Shown in pieces: positions 24,173-33,421 of a stretch of 36,769 bases of DNA; within the stretch, counting starts at the first letter, position 1, and every line of letters starts with the position of its first letter. The stretch comes from an uncultured Prevotellaceae bacterium (lineage in GTDB: Bacteria; Bacteroidota; Bacteroidia; Bacteroidales; Bacteroidaceae), in assembly GCA_900314715.1 (NCBI GenBank), contig OMWI01000037.1:1-36769 (forward strand), written 5' to 3'. The notes under the pieces are model-generated. The model saw nothing but the letters and a program-made list of their open reading frames with translations, was not told the origin of the DNA and searched no databases. A program made the position numbers and the translations under genes.

Positions 24173-25912
<1,740 letters not shown>

Positions 25913-25969
25913 TGTTGGTAAAATGACATTGCATGTAGGAGAACAATGAAAAAATAAGTTGGCATGATT

Positions 25970-25999
25970 TTTGTTTTCTATCCCAATGATAGAATTTTG
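25970..25999 (+). promoter_or_regulatory. Probable yidC promoter
   Basis: TTTG at 25970-25973, an 18-bp spacer and GAATTTTG at 25992-25999, one mismatch from TAnnTTTG. 33 bp before the yidC ATG. Confidence 0.45.
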
Positions 26000-26032
26000 C
26001 CAAGTTGAAATACAAATATTACTCAAAGAAAA

Positions 26033-27943
26033 ATGGATAAAAACAATTTAATTGGATTTGTTTTAATCGCACTCGTGCTGATAGGATTCAGTTGGTACAC
26101 TCGTCCTTCAGAGGAAGAACAACGTGCCGCATTCGTACAAGATTCCATTGCGCAGGTAGCGAGAATGAATGCTGAGAAGCAACGTCAGGTGGAAGCTGCC
26201 GCAAAGGAAAAAGAGGCGAAAGAGAAAGTACTGAACGATACAGCCGCCCTATTCCATTCAGCCATGAATGGTACGGAGAGCAAAATCATGTTGAAGAATG
26301 AGAAGTTGGAACTTACCTTCAACACCAAAGGAGCTACCGTTGAGAAAGCCATCATCAAGAATTTCGAGGATAGGGAGGATCATCCCAACCTTACTTTGTT
26401 TGATGAAAAGACTCAGAAATTGAACTATACATTGGTTGCTAAGGAATCCAACATCTCAACGCAAGACTTGTTCTTCCAACCATCTGAGGTATCGGATAGC
26501 ACGGTTACGTTCACGGCTGTGGCAGGTGAAGGAAAGAACATCACGCTTAGCTATCGTCTTGGCCCAGATTACATGTTGCACATGAAGATGTTAGTAACGG
26601 GTATGGATGGTCTTTTCGCACCCAACACTAATACAATGGATATCAACTGGCAAGATAAATGTCGCCAACAGGAGAAGGGTTTCATGTTCGAGAATCGCTA
26701 TGCTACGCTTACTTGGCACGAAACGGAAGGCGGTACCGACTATCTGAACGAGATGAAGGAATATACCGACGAACCCGTACAAGAAAAGATTGATTGGGTA
26801 GCATTCAAGAATCAATTCTTCTCGGCAGTTATCATCGCCAAGAACGATTTCCAAACAAATGCTTTGATGACTTCAATCCCACAAGAGAAAGGTTCTGGAT
26901 TCCTCAAGCAATACGAGGCAAAATTGAAGACATTCTTCGACCCGAAGGGTGTTACGCCCAGCGAATTCGACTTCTATTATGGTCCTAACGACTTCCGTTT
27001 GTTGAAGCGTGTGGAGAAGCAATGCGATTTCGATAAGGACTTGGAAATGGAACGCCTTGTTTACTTAGGTTGGCCTTTGTTCCGTATCATCAACCGTTGG
27101 TTTACCCTTTACGTATTCGACTGGCTCACGGGCTTGAAGATTAACATGGGTATCGTATTGATATTGATTACGCTTTTGTTGAAACTCATCACGTTCCCAT
27201 TGGTGAAAAAGAGCTATATGAGTTCTGCCAAGATGCGTGTGCTGAAACCGAAACTCGATGCTGCCACGGCTCAATATAACAAACCCGAAGACCAGATGCA
27301 GAAGCAACAAGCCATGATGGCTGAATACGCCAAGTATGGCGTGAGTCCTCTATCGGGATGTTTGCCCATGCTGATACAGATGCCTATCTGGATTGCCATG
27401 TTCAACTTTGTGCCTAACGCCATTCAATTGCGTCGTGAGAGTTTCCTTTGGATTGACGACCTCAGTACATACGATCCTATTATTGAATGGGGAAAGAACA
27501 TTTGGCTGATTGGCGACCACCTCTCACTCACATGTATTCTTTTCTGTGTGGCTAACGTTCTCTATTCTTGGATGACGATGCGCCAGCAGAAAGACCAAAT
27601 GGTTGGCCAGCAAGCAGAGCAAATGAAGATGATGCAATGGATGATGTACTTGATGCCAGTGATGTTCTTCTTCATGTTCAACGATTATTCTTCAGGTTTG
27701 AACTTCTACTATTTCGTCAGTCTCTTCTTTAGCGCCGCTATCATGTGGACACTCCGCAAGACGACAAACGACGCCAAACTCTTGTCTATCCTTGAAGCTC
27801 GCTATCAAGAGAACAAGAACAACCCGCAGAAGAAAGTTGGTGGTCTTGCCGCTCGCTTACAAGCTATGCAAGAACAACAGATGGAAATGCAAAGAAAACG
27901 CGAAGAACTGGAGCGTAAGAAACGGAATTTAGGTAAACAATAA
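26033..27943 (+). CDS. yidC: Membrane protein insertase YidC, 636 aa
   Basis: An N-terminal transmembrane helix (residues 5-22) is followed by a coiled, Glu/Lys-rich stretch and a large periplasmic beta-sandwich domain (~75-345). The C-terminal Oxa1-type core has five membrane helices (~355-575), including 'GCLPMLIQMPIWIAMFNFVP' and 'YSSGLNFYYFVSLFFSAAIM' split across residues ~450-560. The basic tail ('RKREELERKKRNLGKQ') probably touches the ribosome. It inserts and folds inner-membrane proteins, alone or with SecYEG. The length and layout match Gram-negative YidC. A strong terminator follows. Confidence 0.95.
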   Translation: MDKNNLIGFVLIALVLIGFSWYTRPSEEEQRAAFVQDSIAQVARMNAEKQRQVEAAAKEKEAKEKVLNDTAALFHSAMNGTESKIMLKNEKLELTFNTKGATVEKAIIKNFEDREDHPNLTLFDEKTQKLNYTLVAKESNISTQDLFFQPSEVSDSTVTFTAVAGEGKNITLSYRLGPDYMLHMKMLVTGMDGLFAPNTNTMDINWQDKCRQQEKGFMFENRYATLTWHETEGGTDYLNEMKEYTDEPVQEKIDWVAFKNQFFSAVIIAKNDFQTNALMTSIPQEKGSGFLKQYEAKLKTFFDPKGVTPSEFDFYYGPNDFRLLKRVEKQCDFDKDLEMERLVYLGWPLFRIINRWFTLYVFDWLTGLKINMGIVLILITLLLKLITFPLVKKSYMSSAKMRVLKPKLDAATAQYNKPEDQMQKQQAMMAEYAKYGVSPLSGCLPMLIQMPIWIAMFNFVPNAIQLRRESFLWIDDLSTYDPIIEWGKNIWLIGDHLSLTCILFCVANVLYSWMTMRQQKDQMVGQQAEQMKMMQWMMYLMPVMFFFMFNDYSSGLNFYYFVSLFFSAAIMWTLRKTTNDAKLLSILEARYQENKNNPQKKVGGLAARLQAMQEQQMEMQRKREELERKKRNLGKQ

Positions 27944-27976
27944 TCCTTTTTCCATGAAAGCAAATACTTGAGATAT

Positions 27977-28020
27977 AACCCCCAAGAGCCATCAAAACTC
28001 TTGGGGGTTACTTTTATTTT
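27977..28020. terminator. Bidirectional terminator between yidC and the DUF262-HNH gene
   Basis: AACCCCCAAGAG (27977-27988) pairs perfectly with CTCTTGGGGGTT (27998-28009) across a 9-base loop, followed by ACTTTTATTTT. The stop codon of the convergent gene lies in this T-rich tail. Confidence 0.85.
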
Positions 28021-29150
28021 GCTCCTTTCCTTCGGTTACAATCACGGCAGAGCATTTGGCAATTCCCTATCACCGTCTTTCCTCCATCGTGCCACGGAGT
28101 GATATGGTCGCCTTCCATTTCATTGAAATCAAACTCAACGTCCTTATTCGGACAATCGGGATTGGCGCAATGATGATGCTGGGCTTCATATACTTCCAAC
28201 TTGATGTCATCTGGAAAAGCACGCAAACCAAGGTCGTGTTCATCGCGAGTAAGCACGTACGAACAAATACCTTTCTTGTTTTGCACCTCACTGTCTATTA
28301 TCAATTTCCCTATTTCTTGGTCTATCTTCGCCTTGTCAATCAATTCGTCTTTGAAACGATCATAGAGTTTTCCCCAATCCACTCCTTTCATTATCTGCTT
28401 TCGTTTCTTCAAGTCATACGTAGCTGTAATCCATGTGATAACCGCCGAGAAATATTGCCATAATTGTACGGCATTCGGGTCGTGCTGATGCTTGGCCATA
28501 TATCCTTCAATCGTCATCTTCTGCCCTGGCTTACTCTGTGAGTTGGCAATCCATTTGAGAGCCGTCTCCAAATAGTCTTGTCGTATTGGCGAACCGTTAA
28601 GCAAATACTTGCCCATGTTGTAAGCGGCACAATTCGACTTGGAGAAATACCGTTTCGCATCACTTACAAACGGTCCTGCATAGACGGCATTACGCAATTC
28701 TTGAGCGGTTAACCGTTCTCCTGCGATATTGATAGTTTCAAACCAATCTAACTTTTCCTTATCATTACCCGAACAAACATACACCATCAATTCATAATCC
28801 AGTATTTCATTCTGTTCGCTTTCCGTCAGGTTATGAAAGTATTGGAAATCGTAAGCGAAATCACCATTCACGTATTGGCAAATACTGATGGTACGTTGCT
28901 GACCATCCATTACCTCAAACGGCACTTCTGCATCTTCATCGCGTGTTGCCCAATACATCACATTCAACGGGAATCCTTTCTTGATTGTAGTTATCACCGC
29001 TGCCCGTTTCTTCTCGTCATAGATAAACTCGCGCTGATAGGGTGGACGTATATCAAGTTTACCACCATAGCCACGAACACCTTGCTCTTCATTGTCCTCG
29101 TAACCATTCGTTAGTTCACGGACTGTAATCTTTTGTAATTCGATTTGCAT
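28014..29150 (-). CDS. DUF262 (GmrSD-like N-domain) plus HNH endonuclease, 378 aa; probable restriction enzyme
   Basis: The N-terminal DUF262 domain (~5-230) has the ParB-like DGQQR motif at Asp82-Arg86 and 'RPPYQREFIYDEKKR'; in GmrSD-type enzymes this fold couples nucleotide hydrolysis to cleavage. The C-terminal HNH domain (~325-378) has zinc cysteines (Cys328, Cys333, Cys368, Cys371), 'EGDHITPWHDGG' (His349) and 'CRDCNRRKG' (Asn372). Start at ATG 29150, 5 bp after the methyltransferase stop; the longer in-frame start would overlap that gene. Tight coupling to an EcoRI-family adenine methyltransferase suggests it is the restriction half of an R-M system, though DUF262-HNH proteins can also act as modification-dependent enzymes. 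Confidence 0.85.
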   Translation of the reverse strand: MQIELQKITVRELTNGYEDNEEQGVRGYGGKLDIRPPYQREFIYDEKKRAAVITTIKKGFPLNVMYWATRDEDAEVPFEVMDGQQRTISICQYVNGDFAYDFQYFHNLTESEQNEILDYELMVYVCSGNDKEKLDWFETINIAGERLTAQELRNAVYAGPFVSDAKRYFSKSNCAAYNMGKYLLNGSPIRQDYLETALKWIANSQSKPGQKMTIEGYMAKHQHDPNAVQLWQYFSAVITWITATYDLKKRKQIMKGVDWGKLYDRFKDELIDKAKIDQEIGKLIIDSEVQNKKGICSYVLTRDEHDLGLRAFPDDIKLEVYEAQHHHCANPDCPNKDVEFDFNEMEGDHITPWHDGGKTVIGNCQMLCRDCNRRKGAK

Positions 29151-29155
29151 GGTTG

Positions 29156-30205
29156 TTATTGTTTTTTTCGGATTAGTATTCTTGAATAGGGACATTTATG
29201 AATGCCATTAATAGTATAGGCGATGTCTGTACGTCCTCTGTAATTCTTTTTAACTCCTATATCACTTGCCAGTTTTCCACTTCCAAGCCCTATTATCTCA
29301 AATTGCTCGGGATTAAAACTTGTCATAAAAGAGTCGGGAACACCCATAATACCCTCGTAATCTATGGGAATGTCTGATATGTTATTTACGTTTATTGCAT
29401 CGAAGTTGTCATACTTAGGATATTCATCCGCATTGTATGTCCTATACATAACAAGTAATTCGTGTCTTTTCTTTATATCCAAATTCGTGAACCAAATAAT
29501 GTTTCCAAATTTAGCCACCTTTTTATTTCCTATTTCAAATACGTTTCCTCCTTCAAAATCCATTGGTACAATAAATTGTTTAGGTGAAGAGTAGCCAATC
29601 CATATATGATTATCTCTGATATAAGGAAAAATCTCTTTATAATGAAGAGCATTATATGGTCCTAAAACTATAAACTTCTTCTCATACTTCATTAATTGTG
29701 CCACATATTCCCTAAATAAGGAGAATGGCGGATTGGTTACGACAATATCCGCTTCCTTCAATAGCTCTATACATTCACGGCTACGGAAATCACCATTCTC
29801 TTTCAATATAGAGAGAACGTTCTTGTCGTTTTGTATCAGATATCGCACATCGGCTAAGTCTACACGCCCGTCACCATTCATATCTTTTACTTCCGTAATC
29901 TCTACTTTATATGCAACTTTTTTGTCTTCCCCTTCTTTATCAATGGCAAAAAGAGGTAATTCCTTTCCGACAACTGGCGAACCATTATAGCAAGTAGCAA
30001 TGAGTTTCTTCAACCCAAACGCATTAAAGTTGTTGGCAAAATACTTGAAGAAATTACTTTCGTATGGGTCATCACAATTACAGAGAATCGTCTTTCCACG
30101 AAAATGTTGACGATAGTGTTTCAGTTCGTTTTCTATATCAACGAGTTGCGTATAAAACTCGTCTTTCTTGGCTTCTTTAGCCGCATTCAAATTCTTGTTA
30201 GCCAT
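29156..30205 (-). CDS. EcoRI-family adenine-specific DNA methyltransferase, 349 aa
   Basis: Start at ATG 30205 (MANKNLNAAKEAKKDEFYTQ). The domain is of the M.EcoRI type: 'DEFYTQLVDIENEL', 'GKTILCNCDDPYESNFFKYF', and the catalytic motif IV NPPF at Asn158-Phe161 within 'DIVVTNPPFSLFREYV'. It methylates adenine N6 in a short target; the target cannot be read from sequence. Residues 108-119 (DMNGDGRVDLAD) form a textbook EF-hand/dockerin calcium loop. I recall similar acidic loops in relatives, so it may be a family trait. It precedes the DUF262-HNH gene by 5 bp. A perfect 11-bp inverted repeat lies directly before its start codon. Confidence 0.88.
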   Translation of the reverse strand: MANKNLNAAKEAKKDEFYTQLVDIENELKHYRQHFRGKTILCNCDDPYESNFFKYFANNFNAFGLKKLIATCYNGSPVVGKELPLFAIDKEGEDKKVAYKVEITEVKDMNGDGRVDLADVRYLIQNDKNVLSILKENGDFRSRECIELLKEADIVVTNPPFSLFREYVAQLMKYEKKFIVLGPYNALHYKEIFPYIRDNHIWIGYSSPKQFIVPMDFEGGNVFEIGNKKVAKFGNIIWFTNLDIKKRHELLVMYRTYNADEYPKYDNFDAINVNNISDIPIDYEGIMGVPDSFMTSFNPEQFEIIGLGSGKLASDIGVKKNYRGRTDIAYTINGIHKCPYSRILIRKKQ

Positions 30206-30226
30206 AGATTGATAGTTGTATATTTG
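30195..30226 (+). promoter_or_regulatory. Plus-strand promoter match facing away from the R-M genes
   Basis: TTG at 30195-30197, a 21-bp spacer and TATATTTG at 30219-30226. The -7 box sits inside the loop of the inverted repeat 30208-30241. Transcription would run rightward, antisense to the structured RNA gene. Confidence 0.45.
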
Positions 30227-30241
30227 CACCCAACTATCAAT
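30208..30241. promoter_or_regulatory. Perfect inverted repeat at the methyltransferase start: possible operator
   Basis: ATTGATAGTTG (30208-30218) and CAACTATCAAT (30231-30241) are perfectly complementary with a 12-bp centre. It ends 2 bp before the methyltransferase ATG. It could be an operator (for example for autoregulation by the methyltransferase) or a translation-blocking hairpin. Confidence 0.6.
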
Positions 30242-30249
30242 CACGCCAC

Positions 30250-30531
30250 GACGCAAAAAAGGCGTGATGCACCTTTTGCGTCCAGCTTGGAGGCAGCCTC
30301 GGATGGAAACCTCCGCAATCTTTTACAAGTATGCACCACGCCGAAGCGTGAATGCATTCCTATATACAAGATTGCGAGAGATGCCCATACGAGCGTCTTA
30401 TCACATATTATCTCTGTACGTTTTTTATTTCCAAGAAGTTTCCGAGGCTTTTGGCTGAACGCGAAATAATAGCGAATGCTTTGTTTTTACCCACGATGTA
30501 TTGGTGTAATCCGCACCTCTGTGCAAATTAC
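30250..30531 (-). ncRNA. Structured RNA gene, about 280 nt
   Basis: A consensus promoter (30538-30569, minus) fires at about 30531. The RNA opens with an 11-bp hairpin (GTAATTTGCAC/GTGCGGATTAC, 30531-30506, two G-U pairs). Further along are a long hairpin closed by CGCAATCTT/AAGATTGCG (30376-30314) with a GC-rich TTCG-type tip, a GGAGG/CCTCC stem (30314-30289), and a terminal GACGCAAAAGG/CCTTTTTTGCGTC hairpin (30282-30250) that serves as terminator. No protein frame fits. I recall similar sequence upstream of unrelated genes in other Bacteroidales, so it is probably a conserved RNA (6S-like or a Bacteroidales-specific motif), but I cannot name it. Confidence 0.6.
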
Positions 30532-30537
30532 CCGATG

Positions 30538-30569
30538 CAAAAATACAAATTCTTTTCTAATTTTCCAAA
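30538..30569 (-). promoter_or_regulatory. Consensus promoter of the structured RNA
   Basis: On the minus strand TTTG (30569-30566), a 20-bp spacer and TATTTTTG (30545-30538). The predicted start coincides with the base of the first RNA hairpin at 30531. Confidence 0.75.
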
Positions 30570-30693
30570 ACATCAAGGTAGAACTTATAACCTCTAAAAA
30601 CTGTTTTTCTGTTTTTATTCATGAAATCCCGTTTATTCACAATATCCAACTGACAAATAACAGGAATGAGATAGAGTTTTTGTTTGTCTAAAC

Positions 30694-30825
30694 CATGAAA
30701 TTTGTAGATTCTTCCAAGACCTCCCGTTTTTTACCTTAATTCACTCTATATCAATCATTTGAATTTTTGAAGACCTCATGTAAGACCTCACCTAACACCT
30801 CATGTAACACCTCATGTAAGACCTC
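30694..30825. repeat. Iterated 11-12-bp word element (ACCTCATGTAAG type), second locus
   Basis: The leader CATGAAATTTGTAG ... CCAAGACCTCCCG is followed by a ~50-bp AT-rich linker. Then come AAGACCTCATGTAAG, ACCTCACCTAAC, ACCTCATGTAAC, ACCTCATGTAAG and ACCTCACG. This is the same plan as 3948-4074 with the word changed mainly from ACCTCCCG to ACCTCATG. Confidence 0.75.
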
Positions 30826-30860
30826 ACGTTGATTTCCTACTAATTTTCCCCCTTGACCTC

Positions 30861-30882
30861 ATTGGGAGGGGAGCTTCAACTG
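30861..30882. repeat. Diverged GC-rich palindromic element
   Basis: A C-rich stretch (TCCCCCTTGACCTC region) and GGGAGGGGAG form an imperfect hairpin like the element inside the GLUG gene at 3476-3511. Noncoding here. Confidence 0.4.
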
Positions 30883-30969
30883 GAGGTATTTACAAACTGA
30901 ACCTTCCTCTCTTTTTCTGATTTGTAATCACCGTTATGTGGCAAAATGGCATTTTTATTTGGAAAAGAT

Positions 30970-31057
30970 AAACCTATGCTTTGCGTTAGCTAAACGATAG
31001 GTTTGCATCGTGTAAACGATAGCTTTGCGATGCGTAAACCATAGCTTTATATCATCA
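30970..31057. repeat. 22-bp phased array, four units, upstream of the S9 peptidase gene
   Basis: Units start at 30970, 30992, 31014 and 31036. Cores: AAACCTATGCTTT, AAACGATAGGTTT, AAACGATAGCTTT, AAACCATAGCTTT. Spacers: GCGTTAGCT, GCATCGTGT, GCGATGCGT, ATATCATCA. A degenerate fifth unit may start at 31058. The array ends about 70 bp before the -7 box at 31127. Confidence 0.88.
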
Positions 31058-31126
31058 AAACCAAATATATTCGCAATCCTTCAATGGTTTTTCTTTGTAA
31101 CATGCAATCGTTATTGTTTTTTTTTG

Positions 31127-31134
31127 TAATTTTG
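31127..31134 (+). promoter_or_regulatory. -7 box TAATTTTG of the S9 peptidase gene
   Basis: A perfect TAnnTTTG match 21 bp before the ATG at 31156. No -33 TTTG at the standard distance. Confidence 0.6.
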
Positions 31135-31155
31135 CAAACAATAAAAAAATAGCTT

Positions 31156-33318
31156 ATGAGAAGAACAATGATTCTGCTTACCGCAATCATTTTGACATTC
31201 GGTAGCACATTAGCACAAACGATGATTCAAAAAAACAAGATTCAACTCAAGAGTGACCTCATGACTCCCGAGGCATTGTGGGCGATGGGGCGCATTGGCG
31301 GGTATGCTGCTTCGCCTGACGGCAAGCATATCGCCTATCAGGTGGCATATTATAGCGTCAAGGAAAACAAGAGCCACCATATATTATATATCATGGATGC
31401 TGACGGGAAAAACCAGAAGCAACTCACCACGTCAGCTAAGAGTGAGACAGATGCTGCTTGGCTTTCCAACGACCGAATTGCATTTTGCACAGGTGGCGAG
31501 GTGTGGAGCATGAACATCGACGGCACCGACCGCAAGCAACTCACCAAGACAAACGGCGAGGTGGAAGGTTATCTCTTCTCACCTGATAAGTCAAAAATTG
31601 TCCTATTAAAATCCATTCCCTATCATGGTAGCATCAAGAAGAATCCTGAAGATCTTCCCAAGGCAACTGGAAGATTGATTACGGATATGAACTATCGCCA
31701 TTGGGATCATTATGTAGAATCTATCGCTCATCCGTTTATAGCCAATGTTGCAGCCGACGGAACTATTGGTGAAACCAAAGACATACTTGAAGGAGAACCT
31801 TTCGAGTGCCCTACTGCCCCATTTGGTGGAATAGAGCAATTAGACTGGAGCAAGGATTCACGTTATATTGCTTACACTTGTCGTAAAAAAGAAGGAGTAC
31901 AATATGCGGTTTCTACTGATACCGATATATTCCTTTACGATACCGAAACGGGAAAAGCAGAGAATCTTTGTAAGTCCGCTGACTACAAAGAGCCTCAAAT
32001 AGACCTTTCAAAGACCATGAAAAACCAGTCGGTTAATGCGACCGATAACTTGAAGAACAACCCTGGCTACGACCAGAATCCTAAGTTCTCACCTGATGGC
32101 AAGTACGTAGCGTGGTTGTCTATGGAACGCGATGGTTATGAGAGCGACCGCAATCGTCTCTGCGTGTACGACTTGCAAACGGGAGATAAGAAATACATCA
32201 CGGAATCGTTTGACTCTAACGTAGATGACTTCTGTTGGAGCGACACCAAGGATGCGATGATTTATTTCATAGGCGTTTGGCACGGAACGGAAAATCTCTA
32301 TGCCATCAATTGGAAAGGTGAACTCAAACAATTGACCGAGGATTGGGCTGACTTCGGAAGTTTGCAAATGCTCAACAATAAAAAGCAAATCCTTGCAGAG
32401 CGTCATGATTATTTCAACGCTGCCGACCTCTACGTGATTACACCTAACTTCAAGAAGCCTGAAAAGACTGACGTGAAGCAAATCACGCAGGAAAACAAGC
32501 ATATCTTCGACCAATTGGCAAAAGGTAAGGTGCAACAACGTTGGGTGAAGACAACCGATAACAAGGAAATGATGTATTGGGTGATTCTTCCGCCACATTT
32601 CGATGAAACGAAGAAATACCCCACCCTACTCTTCTGCGAAGGAGGACCTCAAAGTCCTGTATCTCAGTTCTGGAGTTATCGTTGGAACTTTATGATTATG
32701 GCTTCACAGGGATATATCGTCGTTGCACCTAATCGTCATGGCTTGCCTGGATTCGGTTCTGAGTGGTGTGAGGAAATCTCTGGCGACTGGACAGGACAAT
32801 GTATGGATGATTATCTTACCGCCATTGACGATGCCGCCAACAATTTGCCATACGTGGATAAAGACCGCTTGGGATGTGTAGGTGCATCTTTCGGTGGTTT
32901 CTCTGTATATTATTTAGCTGGTCATCACGACAAGCGATTCAAGTGTTTCATCGCCCACGATGGTGCTTTCAACTTGGAATCAATGTACACCGATACAGAA
33001 GAAGTATGGTTCTCTAATTGGGAATACGAGGATGCTTATTGGAATAAGGACCTTTCGCCTAATGCCAAGAAAACCTACGAGAATTCGCCACATAAATTCG
33101 TGGACAAATGGGATACGCCTATCCTCTGTATTCATGGAGAATTGGATTATCGTATCAACGCCAACCAAGGTTTTGGTGCCTTCAATGCCGCCAAGTTAAA
33201 GGGAATCCCCGCCGAATTGCTATTGTTCCCCGATGAAAACCATTGGGTATTGAAACCACAAAACGGAATTCTCTGGCAACGCACATTCTTTAATTGGCTC
33301 AACCGTTGGCTAAACTAG
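31156..33318 (+). CDS. S9-family exported peptidase, DPP5-like, 720 aa
   Basis: A signal peptide (residues 1-20, ending GSTLA) is followed by a TolB/WD40-like beta-propeller (~35-430; 'AASPDGKHIAYQV', 'KFSPDGKYVAWLS'). The C-terminal alpha/beta-hydrolase domain (~450-720) has nucleophile Ser578 in GASFGGF, Asp664 in 'HGELDYR' and His696 in 'ENHWVL'. It closely resembles DPP5-type dipeptidyl peptidases of Porphyromonas, which release N-terminal dipeptides in the periplasm. The MFS transporter gene follows 103 bp later with no terminator between, so the two may be one operon for peptide use. Confidence 0.92.
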   Translation: MRRTMILLTAIILTFGSTLAQTMIQKNKIQLKSDLMTPEALWAMGRIGGYAASPDGKHIAYQVAYYSVKENKSHHILYIMDADGKNQKQLTTSAKSETDAAWLSNDRIAFCTGGEVWSMNIDGTDRKQLTKTNGEVEGYLFSPDKSKIVLLKSIPYHGSIKKNPEDLPKATGRLITDMNYRHWDHYVESIAHPFIANVAADGTIGETKDILEGEPFECPTAPFGGIEQLDWSKDSRYIAYTCRKKEGVQYAVSTDTDIFLYDTETGKAENLCKSADYKEPQIDLSKTMKNQSVNATDNLKNNPGYDQNPKFSPDGKYVAWLSMERDGYESDRNRLCVYDLQTGDKKYITESFDSNVDDFCWSDTKDAMIYFIGVWHGTENLYAINWKGELKQLTEDWADFGSLQMLNNKKQILAERHDYFNAADLYVITPNFKKPEKTDVKQITQENKHIFDQLAKGKVQQRWVKTTDNKEMMYWVILPPHFDETKKYPTLLFCEGGPQSPVSQFWSYRWNFMIMASQGYIVVAPNRHGLPGFGSEWCEEISGDWTGQCMDDYLTAIDDAANNLPYVDKDRLGCVGASFGGFSVYYLAGHHDKRFKCFIAHDGAFNLESMYTDTEEVWFSNWEYEDAYWNKDLSPNAKKTYENSPHKFVDKWDTPILCIHGELDYRINANQGFGAFNAAKLKGIPAELLLFPDENHWVLKPQNGILWQRTFFNWLNRWLN

Positions 33319-33388
33319 AATATCTAGATATATCTAGTATAACTAGTATGTCTAGTTTATCTAGAAAAACTAGAAAGACTAGAAAAAA
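33314..33388. repeat. TCTAG/ACTAG word repeats between peptidase and transporter
   Basis: CTAG occurs about nine times in 75 bp (ATCTAG, ACTAG, TCTAG variants), starting at the end of the peptidase gene. CTAG is normally rare in bacterial DNA, so this is a distinct iterated-word tract. Confidence 0.7.
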
Positions 33389-33421
33389 ATAAGATTAATA
33401 ACAACAAAATAATAAATAATA

